Below are positions 15,992 to 23,932 of a stretch of 37,872 nt of DNA, one piece after another. Position 1 is the first letter of the stretch, and each line of letters opens with the position of its first letter. Location of the stretch: positions 1 through 37,872 of the IMG/VR virus record IMGVR_UViG_3300037674_000146; one strand, written 5' to 3'. A program made the translations under genes and the position numbers. Source of the DNA: a virus. Below the pieces are notes generated by a model that was not told the DNA's origin, made no database searches, and was given only the letters and a program-made list of their open reading frames with translations.

Positions 15992-18594
15992 ACGAATGGA
16001 TTGAAGAAGTACAGATGATTCTTCAGGCTATTACTGGCGATGTCATGGATTTCTCTGATATGTCTGAAGAAGAGACTCTTGAATATATAGAGGGTCTTGA
16101 TCCTGCTTTACTCCAAGCAGTACAAGATCAGCTAGGTGACCCTAATATAGAGGCAACATCTGATGCCCGTGTTTTTGCTGAACTTGCTTTTGCATTAGCA
16201 CCAATACCCGGATTAGGTAAATTCAAATTATTTAAGAAACTTGGATCTAAACTGATCCCAGCCAGAAAAGCAGGCAAGCAGGGGATTTTACCAAGAAAGA
16301 TTTTAACTAAAACTTCGCAAGGTGCTACACCATTAAGAACTGGGCGAAGACCAAGAGTACAAGGCGAATTTATGAACCTTCCGAGTGGTCGAACTGCCGC
16401 TGGTAAAGGACAAACAAGTGCTGGTGTGAAACAAACAAGAAGCCTTCGACCAACAGGTCCCGGTCATCCAAATCCTAAATGGGATGTTAATACAGGTGTC
16501 AATATGGGTGTTCTTTCAAAATTCAACACGCCTCTTGGTGGGATGTTAGAAGCGGCAAGAAGTCCTTCAGGACAAATACTGGCAAAAAGAGGAACTGCAC
16601 TCACAGGATTAGCGGCTTTACAATATGGTATCGCTAACACAATGACACCCGGATTACCCGGAACTGATGTGACAATAGATGACGATGAAGTTAGTGAAGA
16701 CGGTTACACTATGGGACAAGGCGGGTTGGGTAATCTTACGGCTGAGACAGGTTCAGAATTTGGATCAGACTTTGGTGCCACACCTGAAAGCGAAGAGATT
16801 CTTAAAAAAATAGCTTGGGAAGGTCATACTATAAATTCTGCTAACGACAAGTTTATGCGTGTCGTGTTAGAACAGCCTCATTTAATGGGTGAAATGCCAC
16901 AAGATTTCAACACGTTGGAACAGTACATAGCTGGGCAAGACAGTTTAGATATTATAAACGTTACAACTGGTCAAGGTCGGGATGATTTAGCTGGTTATAT
17001 GGCAGAAGATTGGTTTAATATTCCCGGATTGCATGAACAGTTGCTTGCTGAAGCACACCGACGGTTTGAAGATTTCGTTAACGTCAAAGATCAAGACATG
17101 GAATCTTTAACTGATATACCAATGCTAGGTAATGATGAAGCACAAATGTGGGATGAAATTTTAGGATCAGATGCTCTGCCAGTACAGTCTATGGACTATA
17201 TGGGTATGGAACCGATGGCTACTGGTGAATCGGGACAAACAATGCCACAGAATATTATTCAGCACATGGAGCAACAACTCGGTAAGGATGTGACAAGCAG
17301 GGTTCTTTCAGGTGCTAGAGATAAAGTGATTCAAGAATACATTACGAAAAGCACGAGAGCGAATCCGTATATGATTATGGATGCTAAAAATGGCGGTATC
17401 ATTACAGGCTTTAACGAAGCGTATGACACTTCCAGTTTTGGGCAAGTCACAACAGCACAAGATCTTTTCTCAGGAGATTACGGGGTTAAAGTTGGACCAG
17501 TACACGCGGCTTCTTACCTTACGGATTTGTTCCATCGGACTAACGACAGTTCAGGAAATGGTTCTTCTGTGATATCAGCATTCCAGCAAACTGCGTATGC
17601 GATGGGTTACATGGATCCAACTATGGGTCAGTTCCCTCCTCCTGATCGGTGGGGTCATGTTGACGATCAGACGATAAATGCTTATAAAGCAATGCAATGG
17701 GATATTATTCAAAATTATGATGAAGCTGAACGATTGGGTTTAAACCCTGACGTTAAACTTCTTTGGAAAGAAATGCAGAACGAAGGCGTTATTCAAAGGA
17801 TGGCTGGATCTGATATGGATGCAGAAGGGCAGTTTAGGATAGACGCATCTAGCAGATTCGCTGACTATGCTAAAGAAAAATTCTCTAAGAGGCTTGTTCC
17901 TACAATGAACATGCCTGAAGAAGAAATAAATAAGACTATAGATCAAGTGTTGAGTGACATGACTGATGAGGAAAGAAACATGGCTTGGGGTATGGGTGGT
18001 AATCCTGACGAGGTTGTGATGGCTGAAGAGATTTTAAAAGCTTTTTATAACGACGATCCTGATTGGGGTAGCAACATACGGTTCGGGCATAACAATTCAG
18101 ATTTTATGAACTACGCCAATAAGGTCGGGGCTTTAACAGATAAAGAAAGAGAACAACACGCGGCAGATCTTATGGAAGGCCGTTCTAGCCCAATCGGGAA
18201 AGATGTAGCTATATCAAATTTCTTAATGATGCTTGATGGTGGTCTTGACGCAGAGGGTAAAAGAATGAAAGGTGATATTACAAACTCTACAAGGGATCAG
18301 ATTCGGTCAGGGTTGGTTAGATACGCAAACACTATAGGTTTTGAACACTCAAAGAACAGTGGTTTTACTCCTGATGACATTTTCCGACTTGCAGATACAG
18401 GCATGTCAGCGGCACGTTCAGCTGACACACAGGATTATGACGAGTTGATGACGACCTTAGAAGGCAGAATGGATCTTTTAACAGATTACAGTTCTCGTGG
18501 TATCAGTTCAGGTAACTCGATTCTTTGGGGTACTACGATGCCAAGAAGTGTGGTTAATATGCCGGTGCGTGATAAGGGTGGTAAAGCATTATGA
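15988..18594 (+). CDS. Large internal virion-type protein, 868 aa
   Basis: Follows the giant gene with an ATGA overlap. The N-terminus is acidic and helical (1-60). Residues about 65-150 hold a hydrophobic stretch (VFAELAFALAPIPGLG) followed by a very basic segment rich in Lys, Arg and Gly. Another hydrophobic helix lies near 195-215 (LTGLAALQYGIANTM). The rest is acidic, Met- and Asp-rich and largely helical. The mix of amphipathic or membrane-active helices with basic segments resembles podovirus ejection proteins that help build a channel through the cell envelope. No catalytic motif is seen and no named family is recognised; the role is inferred from place and size. Confidence 0.75.
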   Translation: MNEWIEEVQMILQAITGDVMDFSDMSEEETLEYIEGLDPALLQAVQDQLGDPNIEATSDARVFAELAFALAPIPGLGKFKLFKKLGSKLIPARKAGKQGILPRKILTKTSQGATPLRTGRRPRVQGEFMNLPSGRTAAGKGQTSAGVKQTRSLRPTGPGHPNPKWDVNTGVNMGVLSKFNTPLGGMLEAARSPSGQILAKRGTALTGLAALQYGIANTMTPGLPGTDVTIDDDEVSEDGYTMGQGGLGNLTAETGSEFGSDFGATPESEEILKKIAWEGHTINSANDKFMRVVLEQPHLMGEMPQDFNTLEQYIAGQDSLDIINVTTGQGRDDLAGYMAEDWFNIPGLHEQLLAEAHRRFEDFVNVKDQDMESLTDIPMLGNDEAQMWDEILGSDALPVQSMDYMGMEPMATGESGQTMPQNIIQHMEQQLGKDVTSRVLSGARDKVIQEYITKSTRANPYMIMDAKNGGIITGFNEAYDTSSFGQVTTAQDLFSGDYGVKVGPVHAASYLTDLFHRTNDSSGNGSSVISAFQQTAYAMGYMDPTMGQFPPPDRWGHVDDQTINAYKAMQWDIIQNYDEAERLGLNPDVKLLWKEMQNEGVIQRMAGSDMDAEGQFRIDASSRFADYAKEKFSKRLVPTMNMPEEEINKTIDQVLSDMTDEERNMAWGMGGNPDEVVMAEEILKAFYNDDPDWGSNIRFGHNNSDFMNYANKVGALTDKEREQHAADLMEGRSSPIGKDVAISNFLMMLDGGLDAEGKRMKGDITNSTRDQIRSGLVRYANTIGFEHSKNSGFTPDDIFRLADTGMSAARSADTQDYDELMTTLEGRMDLLTDYSSRGISSGNSILWGTTMPRSVVNMPVRDKGGKAL

Positions 18595-19628
18595 CTTATA
18601 CCCCAATAGAGGGTAATCTCCACTCTGACGAACTTTTACAGCTTGCTATGGATGCAGGGTTTTCTTTTGAAGAAGCTGTGACTGCTACTGGTATCGCTTT
18701 AGCTGAATCAAACGGCAATCCTAATACGTGGACTGATAATGATAGTGGTGGAGCGTATGGTTTATGGCAGATTTCAGGAGTTAATAAGCAATGGGCGATA
18801 GAGAATATTCCCGGAATTGATTCTGTAGAAGATTTGTATGATCCAGTTCTTAATTCTAAAGCGGCATTTGCTGTAGCGATGCACCATTCTTATAGCGAAC
18901 CTAGAACAACTCCTAATTGGGAGCATTTCGACGGATATAAAACAATGAACACGTTTAATGAGTATGCGTATGGAGGGACAAGTAATAACTGGGAGTCGGA
19001 AGAAGGGAATATTATTCTTCCGACTGCCAGTCAAGAAGGTAGGAATGCTGGTGCGCGTTATCAGAGAGTAGAGCAAGGGCGTTTGAATCCTGAGACTGTT
19101 GATTTAGATAATGTTTTAGACCCGTCTAATGTTGGTGATATGACTGTAGGGGAAATTAAAGATAAATATAATTTAGGTTTACATGCTCGTATTGGTAGGA
19201 GTGCTGAGGCTTTTATAGATAGTAGTAAGGGTCATGTGCGTCCTGTTGTGGGGAGGGTAGAACCTCAATTTACTGAAGAATGGATAAAGAATCTTGAAGG
19301 TAAGGGAGAAACTAAGCTGGCTGATACTTTACGTCGCGCTAATTTGTCTGATGGTAATGCTATTATGTTTGATTATCCGTACGGACCAGAGTGGGCTGAA
19401 AAACATGCTCATAGGTTTGGTATAAAATTATGGGATGGTGCTAAAGAAATCGGCAGTATGTTAAGTGATGGTCTTGAATATGATTGGAAGTTGCTTAAGT
19501 CTGATCCTGTTGGTTTGAGAAAGATGTTAGGTAGTTGGCTTATGGAAGATAGTCTATCCGAAAGATCACCTGAATCACTACCTGAAAGAGCTGGTCCTTC
19601 TAGAAGAGGTGGTGTTATCGATGAGTGA
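18591..19628 (+). CDS. Virion-associated lytic transglycosylase
   Basis: 345 residues. The N-terminal ~140 residues form a lysozyme-like domain: helix AVTATGIALAESNGNPNTW with the presumed catalytic glutamate E39, then GAYGLWQIS (54-62), and YDPVLNSKAAFAVA, the order seen in SLT/goose-type phage transglycosylases. It would cut the glycan strands of peptidoglycan. Lying among the internal virion genes and away from holin and endolysin, it probably opens the wall during DNA entry rather than at lysis. The C-terminal half is of unknown function. ATGA overlap with the gene before; the last eight bases overlap the next gene. Confidence 0.85.
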   Translation: MTYTPIEGNLHSDELLQLAMDAGFSFEEAVTATGIALAESNGNPNTWTDNDSGGAYGLWQISGVNKQWAIENIPGIDSVEDLYDPVLNSKAAFAVAMHHSYSEPRTTPNWEHFDGYKTMNTFNEYAYGGTSNNWESEEGNIILPTASQEGRNAGARYQRVEQGRLNPETVDLDNVLDPSNVGDMTVGEIKDKYNLGLHARIGRSAEAFIDSSKGHVRPVVGRVEPQFTEEWIKNLEGKGETKLADTLRRANLSDGNAIMFDYPYGPEWAEKHAHRFGIKLWDGAKEIGSMLSDGLEYDWKLLKSDPVGLRKMLGSWLMEDSLSERSPESLPERAGPSRRGGVIDE

Positions 19629-20583
19629 CGAAATGGGGTTACCTGCCAGTTTAGATGAGTGGATGGAGCATCATTGGGCTTATCAGATCCCTGAACTTAA
19701 ACCTTATGTTGATGCGTTTATACAAAAAATAGAAGACGAGACGTATGCGATAGCTGATATTTCGATTCTTAAAGAAATCTTTCTAGCTGGTATTCGTGAT
19801 TCAGTTTGGTGGACTGCTGAAGGGCAACACGAACCAAACCGCAACATGGATATGTTGCAACACACCGATTTCCAAAGTTACCAAGCGCTTATTAAAGAAG
19901 AAGCTGAAAGATTAAAAGGGATACTTGGTGACGCTGGGTATCGTAATGTTGCTAGAGAAACTCTCGAACTTCTTGGAGAAGCTAGCTTAAGGTCAGCTGT
20001 AGACGGCTGGGGTGAAGAGGCGGTTAAACACAACTTCACTCAAGGTTGGATACCTGAAGATCAAAAACAATTAAGCACAGGAAGCATCACAGAACAAGCA
20101 GATGATTTAATACAATTAGCGTTAGGCAACGGTATAACTTTATCTGCTACTGATGCCGAAAACTTGGCTAAAGATTTGTGGGCTGGCGCTAAGGATGCAA
20201 CCCAAATACGAGCAGGAATTTATGCTGATGCTCGTATAGCTAATCCGTGGCTATCTGATGACGAATGGGATCGGATAGAATCAAGTGGTTCTACTTTAGA
20301 TGCAAGATTTTTGAACTCTAGAACTGCTGTTGCTAATGTTTGGGAGTTAGGTAATGCTGACAATTTGCACATCAGTGACCCTTGGTTCCAATCGAACATG
20401 TTTTATGAAGCAGAAGATGGTACTCAAAAAATGTTAGATCCATTAAAAGCAGAAGAACTTGCCATGTCAGGTGATGGTGGTAAAACTCCTACTCCGCAAT
20501 ATGCGAAAACAAGAGCATATAAAACCGATTCACGTAAATCAGATCGAAGTATATTAGAAACACTTGGGGTGTTAAGCATATGA
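19621..20583 (+). CDS. Hypothetical virion-arm protein, 320 aa
   Basis: Start chosen at ATG 19621 because AGAGG at 19605-19609 sits about 11 bases upstream and the start overlaps the previous stop; a GTG at 19609 is in frame but has no better site. The protein is mainly helical and acidic (for example VDAFIQKIEDETYAIADISILKEIF). No cysteine cluster, membrane span or catalytic motif is visible. It lies between the transglycosylase and another helical protein, all coupled by short overlaps, so it is probably a component of the internal core or tail. No family recognised. Confidence 0.75.
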   Translation: MSDEMGLPASLDEWMEHHWAYQIPELKPYVDAFIQKIEDETYAIADISILKEIFLAGIRDSVWWTAEGQHEPNRNMDMLQHTDFQSYQALIKEEAERLKGILGDAGYRNVARETLELLGEASLRSAVDGWGEEAVKHNFTQGWIPEDQKQLSTGSITEQADDLIQLALGNGITLSATDAENLAKDLWAGAKDATQIRAGIYADARIANPWLSDDEWDRIESSGSTLDARFLNSRTAVANVWELGNADNLHISDPWFQSNMFYEAEDGTQKMLDPLKAEELAMSGDGGKTPTPQYAKTRAYKTDSRKSDRSILETLGVLSI

Positions 20584-21722
20584 GTACTGGTTCAGTATGG
20601 GAACTTGTGGAGGGGCAAGGGTTAGTATTAAGAGATCCGGGAACATCAGGATTGCAAGCAGGAATGATGATTCCCAACAATGCTGATGGTGAGCATTTTG
20701 CTTCTACTGGTAATCTGCGTATTCAGGGTGAAACACATGCAGGTACGGTAGCTTCTCAAACTGGTTATGTGCCAATGTCTATTGATGGTTTGCCAATGCC
20801 AGTAAGCGGATTGGGGGATGGAAGCCCACCAGCAGACGGAACTGTGCCATCGGGTGACAGTACCACTGTTAGAAGTAAAAGTGATTTTGCAACACAGTTA
20901 AGCAGTATAGGCATACCTATAAATATGGCTGACGAATTATGGGATTGGGCGCAAGAAAGAGTATTAGATCCTACTTATGATATGGAGAATATTGAAGTGG
21001 ATATACAAGGAACACCAGTATTTAAACAAAGATTCCCTGCTATTGACACAATGCGAGCCGCTGGAGTCACTCCTATTTCTGCAAGCGATTACATAGATTT
21101 TGAAACTTCTATTAGAAAACTTTTAACTAGGTACAATGTCGGTGACCAATCTCTTAATTTTAACGGACTGGTTACCAATTTGCTTGTTAACACAGTCGGA
21201 GAGGTTGAAGTAGAGAATCGTTTGAATACAGCTATGAGGGTTCTTGGTAATGTCCCGACTGAAGTAACTGATATATATTATGAGTGGTTTGGTGAAGAAA
21301 TGGGAATGCAAAATTTATTGAAAACTTTCCTTGATCCTACTGATGAGTGGGGTGGAAGTTGGCAACAGTTACAAGATGAAGTTGCTACAGCTGAAGTAGC
21401 TGGTCAAGCTAGGATGCGTTTAAATTTGGATACTTCTATGGATGTAAGGGAAGAGTCTGCTAAAGCGATAGCTCGACAAGGTTTAACTCAAAGAGAACTA
21501 TGGCTCAAGTTAGATGCTCTGCAAGATAAGGCTAGTCTTTTTGCTGAGAAACAAGGAGAACAGGATCTTAGTATAGAACGAGAAGGCTTTGAGCAAGAAT
21601 TTGATTTGGATGATAGTAATTCAGTTGAGCAAAGAGAAAAAGAAAGACTAGCAGAATTCGCTGGTGGAGGTGGTGCTATGATTTCAGGTACAACTACAGG
21701 ATTCGGGAGTGCAAATGCCTAA
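20580..21722 (+). CDS. Hypothetical virion-arm protein with coiled-coil C-terminus, 380 aa
   Basis: Starts by ATGA overlap. The first ~100 residues are Gly-, Pro- and Ser-rich and probably flexible; the middle is helical; residues about 280-355 are charged and heptad-like (QGLTQRELWLKLDALQDKA, then a Glu/Gln/Arg-rich stretch), predicted coiled coil; the extreme C-terminus is Gly/Ser/Thr-rich. This resembles small internal core or tail proteins, but no named family is recognised. The stop lies within the start region of the tiny basic gene that follows. Confidence 0.75.
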   Translation: MSTGSVWELVEGQGLVLRDPGTSGLQAGMMIPNNADGEHFASTGNLRIQGETHAGTVASQTGYVPMSIDGLPMPVSGLGDGSPPADGTVPSGDSTTVRSKSDFATQLSSIGIPINMADELWDWAQERVLDPTYDMENIEVDIQGTPVFKQRFPAIDTMRAAGVTPISASDYIDFETSIRKLLTRYNVGDQSLNFNGLVTNLLVNTVGEVEVENRLNTAMRVLGNVPTEVTDIYYEWFGEEMGMQNLLKTFLDPTDEWGGSWQQLQDEVATAEVAGQARMRLNLDTSMDVREESAKAIARQGLTQRELWLKLDALQDKASLFAEKQGEQDLSIEREGFEQEFDLDDSNSVEQREKERLAEFAGGGGAMISGTTTGFGSANA

Positions 21723-21798
21723 ATATGCAACAAGCTCTTCAAAAGGGAAAGCAAAGAAAGTACCATATAAAAAGATAAAGAAAGGTAAACGTAAATAA
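21715..21798 (+). CDS. 27-residue lysine-rich peptide
   Basis: ATG at 21715 overlaps the previous gene's stop, and its own TAA overlaps the holin ATG (TAATG), so it is locked between two genes by translational coupling. The product starts MPKYATSSSKGKAKK and ends KKIKKGKRK; 11 of 27 residues are Lys. Such tiny MPKY/KGK peptides occur near head and lysis genes in other phages, which argues for a real gene. Very basic peptides may bind DNA or nucleoprotein in the head, or act on membranes beside the holin; neither can be decided from sequence. Confidence 0.65.
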   Translation: MPKYATSSSKGKAKKVPYKKIKKGKRK

Positions 21799-21986
21799 TG
21801 TTTAACAAAGATGTACTAGAAAGAGTGGTTGCCACATTCGCGCAGTCATTCCTTGCTGTGTTCACTATTGGTGACATGGGAAGTATGAAAGCGGCTGGAA
21901 TTGCAGGAGGTACTGCTGTTCTTAGCCTTGTTAAGAGTGTTGTTGCATCACGCTTTGGTGATGGATCGGCTTCAGCCGCCAGCTAA
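21798..21986 (+). CDS. Holin, r1t-like
   Basis: 62 residues with two short hydrophobic segments (about 8-26 VERVVATFAQSFLAVFTIG-like, and 32-50 AAGIAGGTAVLSLVKSVVA) and a short polar tail ending GDGSASAAS. The layout, the E-R-x-x-x-T-F-A-Q-S start and the GD-SAS ending fit the r1t holin family common in phages of Gram-positive and actinobacterial hosts. Holins form the membrane hole that times lysis and, with an endolysin lacking a signal peptide, let it reach the wall. The endolysin here lies 7 kb downstream. ATG overlaps the stop before it; its stop abuts the next start. Confidence 0.75.
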   Translation: MFNKDVLERVVATFAQSFLAVFTIGDMGSMKAAGIAGGTAVLSLVKSVVASRFGDGSASAAS

Positions 21987-22462
21987 TGACTGACGTTACC
22001 GACCTCAAACAAGTCAAAGTATCCAAGATAACCCTCGGACTCATCATGTCCGTGGCTATTACCAGTGGAGTCGTAGTATGGAATGCGGCTAGTATTGCTG
22101 GCAGGATCGACGATTTGGAAAAACAGGTGCAGGTAATTGAAGGAAACACTGGAACAGACAGTACAGTTCTGGCAAAACTTGATGAAATATCTCAAGGTGT
22201 CATGGAAAATGCTGGCGGTCTTGATGATTTGCGGAGCGCTAGGGTCGATGACCTTAGCCGTTTTACTCCTTCTCATATTACAAGCGCTATGGCAGGTGAT
22301 TTAGAAACAATTAAAGGGGATGTTGATGAGATGAAAGAGATCATCGCTTCGCTTGCTTGGGTTCCGTCAGAATTTAGTACGATCTGGGATCGTATATATC
22401 TAGCCGAAGAAGCCATTCAAAGTAAGACATGGGGTAGAAACTTCTACGAAGAAAATGAATAA
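21986..22462 (+). CDS. Single-span membrane protein with coiled coil
   Basis: 158 residues. A short polar N-terminus is followed by one hydrophobic segment (about 15-36, ITLGLIMSVAITSGVVVWNAA) and then a heptad-like charged helix (IDDLEKQVQVIEG), with a second helical region around 100-125. N-in, C-out topology is likely, with the coiled coil outside. It follows the holin and precedes another small membrane protein, so it probably belongs to the lysis group; a second holin-like or spanin-like role is possible, although spanins are typical of hosts with an outer membrane. No family recognised. Confidence 0.7.
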   Translation: MTDVTDLKQVKVSKITLGLIMSVAITSGVVVWNAASIAGRIDDLEKQVQVIEGNTGTDSTVLAKLDEISQGVMENAGGLDDLRSARVDDLSRFTPSHITSAMAGDLETIKGDVDEMKEIIASLAWVPSEFSTIWDRIYLAEEAIQSKTWGRNFYEENE

Positions 22463-22637
22463 GACTGTTAAGCTTATTACAGCGATAACAGCCTTGTTGG
22501 TAGCTATAGGTACATTAATAGGAACAATCACTGTAACTCTAGGGAAGAATGACCCTAGTCCTTATCAGGGTGGTATGACCATAGTTCTAAATAGTCCTGA
22601 AGCCTATGCGGAATTCCTTGAAAACCATCCCGGCTGA
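22455..22637 (+). CDS. Small single-span membrane protein, 60 aa
   Basis: Begins eight bases inside the preceding gene. Lys3 and Lys6 precede one hydrophobic segment (about 7-30, LITAITALLVAIGTLIGTITVTL), followed by a short soluble tail with KNDPSPYQGGM. There is no lipobox cysteine. It could be a membrane anchor, an antiholin-like regulator or a secreted peptide with an uncleaved signal. Its stop overlaps the ferredoxin start (TGATG). Function unknown. Confidence 0.65.
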   Translation: MNKTVKLITAITALLVAIGTLIGTITVTLGKNDPSPYQGGMTIVLNSPEAYAEFLENHPG

Positions 22638-22882
22638 TGCCAAAAGTTTGGATTGACCAAGACTTATGTACAGGTGATGGGTTATGCGAAGAGATAGCAC
22701 CTGATGTATTCTTTGGGTATGATGACGGCTTATTTTATGTAAGAGAAGTAGGCACTCCTGTACCTAAAGAACCCACTCATCGTATGGGAGAGTCAGTTAA
22801 AGTACCTGACCACCTGTTAGAAGTGGTTATTGAAGCGGCAGAAGAATGTCCCGGAGAGTGCATATTCCTTGATGCGGACTGA
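22637..22882 (+). CDS. Single-cluster ferredoxin (3Fe-4S or 4Fe-4S)
   Basis: 81 residues starting MPKVWIDQDLCTGDGLC. The ligand pattern is C11-x2-D14-x2-C17 and later C71-P72, with an extra C75, the layout of the small actinobacterial ferredoxins that carry a 3Fe-4S or Asp-ligated 4Fe-4S cluster; the usual middle cysteine is replaced by Asp. Such proteins pass electrons to cytochromes P450 and other oxidoreductases. An electron carrier among lysis and head genes is unusual; it may be a host-derived metabolic gene or serve another phage enzyme. It is coupled to the previous gene by TGATG and the scaffold promoter lies over its 3' end. Confidence 0.88.
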   Translation: MPKVWIDQDLCTGDGLCEEIAPDVFFGYDDGLFYVREVGTPVPKEPTHRMGESVKVPDHLLEVVIEAAEECPGECIFLDAD

Positions 22883-22896
22883 TATTCCGCTATAAT
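22869..22896 (+). promoter_or_regulatory. Sigma70-like promoter ahead of scaffold and capsid genes
   Basis: TTGATG (22869-22874) and a perfect TATAAT (22891-22896) are separated by 16 bases. They lie at the end of the ferredoxin gene and just before the longest non-coding stretch of the + arm, which leads into scaffold and major capsid, genes needing high expression. Use by the host vegetative sigma factor is inferred. Confidence 0.6.
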
Positions 22897-23065
22897 AATC
22901 TTATTGGCCGTTGGCGAGCCGTTAGCTCGGCCCATCGTGTGCCACAACCATTAGGATCACCCACGCCCTTAATGAGTATGTAGTGGAGGTTGAACCAGAT
23001 AGTGACGACTGGGGAAACTTAAAGTAGTCACGCACCGCATAGTTCCTCCGACTATGTGCGACAGC
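22897..23065 (+). other. Structured 5' leader of the scaffold-capsid transcript
   Basis: No convincing gene lies between the ferredoxin stop and the scaffold start. Two hairpins are visible: CGAGC (22915-22919) with GCTCG (22925-22929), loop CGTTA; and CATAGT (23038-23043) with ACTATG (23051-23056), extended outward by CGCA (23031-23034) with TGCG (23057-23060) past a three-base bulge. The second ends six bases before the ribosome site. They may protect the mRNA end or tune translation. An open frame without a normal start codon (22926-23027) encodes NEYVVEVEPDSDDWGNLK and may be a gene remnant. Confidence 0.5.
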
Positions 23066-23081
23066 AAAGGGAGTGATAGAT

Positions 23082-23558
23082 ATGGCAGATGAAACCAGTG
23101 GCATCAAAGAATTACGAGATGCCGCAGAACGTGGTCGTCAAGCTTCTCAAGAACTTGAGGAGATGAAACGAGAAATGGCGTTTATGAAAGCTGGTGTTGA
23201 TACTGATTCTAAAGCAGGGCAACTCTTGTTTAAGGCTTACGATGGAGAACTGGAAACAGAATCCATACAGGCTGAATGGCAGGAATTAGTTCCTACCCCT
23301 GTTCCCGTTGAAGAACCGGAACCGGCGCAGGACACTGTTAATGAGACTGATACGCAAGTATCACAACAGAGACAGGCTTTAGCTGAAGATAGTGTTTCAG
23401 TAGAGGCAACTACTCAGAGTCCTTATGAACAAGGGTTTCAAGAGTTTCAGAAATCGTATGATTCGGGTCGTCCGAAAGATGAATCGGCGGCAAGATTTGT
23501 ACACACTGTGCTTGAAGCCGCTGGTCAAGGCGACGAACGAGTTGTATCTGACATCTAA
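23082..23558 (+). CDS. Capsid scaffolding protein
   Basis: Start chosen at ATG 23082 because AAAGGGAG at 23066-23073 is eight bases upstream; an in-frame GTG at 23073 would overlap that site. 158 residues, acidic, with a helical charged N-terminus (IKELRDAAERGRQASQELEE), the block MAFMKAGVDTDSKAGQLLFK and AYDGELETESI, then a Pro/Glu/Gln-rich flexible C-terminal half. The GVDxxSxxGxLxxKAYDGELxxE block is typical of scaffolding proteins encoded just before the capsid in many siphoviruses and podoviruses of Gram-positive hosts. Scaffold directs head assembly and then leaves. The stop overlaps the next start (TAATG). Confidence 0.8.
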   Translation: MADETSGIKELRDAAERGRQASQELEEMKREMAFMKAGVDTDSKAGQLLFKAYDGELETESIQAEWQELVPTPVPVEEPEPAQDTVNETDTQVSQQRQALAEDSVSVEATTQSPYEQGFQEFQKSYDSGRPKDESAARFVHTVLEAAGQGDERVVSDI

Positions 23559-23920
23559 TGCCTACATATGTTTATGAATGTAAGGAGTGCTTCTTCCTTT
23601 GGGAGTTAGTACAAAGCATGAAGGACGAACCTGTAAAGGTTTGCTCTGAATGTGGTGAGGAATCCGCACAACGGATTCTTCAGTCACCAGCTTTAACGGC
23701 TGATGCTACTCCGAACAGGACACGAAACAAGGTTCCTCCTCGTGGACCAAATAATAATTGGGAAAGAGGAAAAGCCGGAGAGCATAGAGCCGATGGTTCT
23801 TTTGTTCCATATGTTAAAGCTGATGGTGACAACATACCTGTCAAAGAATTTGCTGATAATCGCTCAAAGTATGAAGGACTGTTGCGGGAGAGAAAGAACA
23901 GACAATCCACTACTAAATAA
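23558..23920 (+). CDS. FmdB-type zinc ribbon protein
   Basis: 120 residues. The first ~45 match the FmdB/CxxC-CxxC zinc ribbon: MPTYVYECKECFFLWELVQS with C8 and C11, then VKVCSECG with C29 and C32, and QRILQSP. This ribbon is found in short bacterial proteins of unclear role. The remainder (45-120) is polar and basic, with NNNWERGKAGEHR and a Lys/Arg-rich end, and is probably disordered. The gene is coupled to scaffold by TAATG and followed by capsid 12 bases on, so it is probably made in quantity with head proteins and may bind nucleic acid or capsid. Confidence 0.8.
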   Translation: MPTYVYECKECFFLWELVQSMKDEPVKVCSECGEESAQRILQSPALTADATPNRTRNKVPPRGPNNNWERGKAGEHRADGSFVPYVKADGDNIPVKEFADNRSKYEGLLRERKNRQSTTK

Positions 23921-23932
23921 AGGAGCGATAAC

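Noticed and set aside
22940-23030. Possible tRNA on the reverse strand (GGTTCAACC resembles a T loop)
   Set aside because: The flanking bases do not form a T stem, and no acceptor or anticodon arm can be drawn around it.
22922-23107. Reverse-strand 61-codon frame in the scaffold leader
   Set aside because: It runs against the direction of all genes in this arm and overlaps the scaffold ribosome site and start; no ribosome site of its own.
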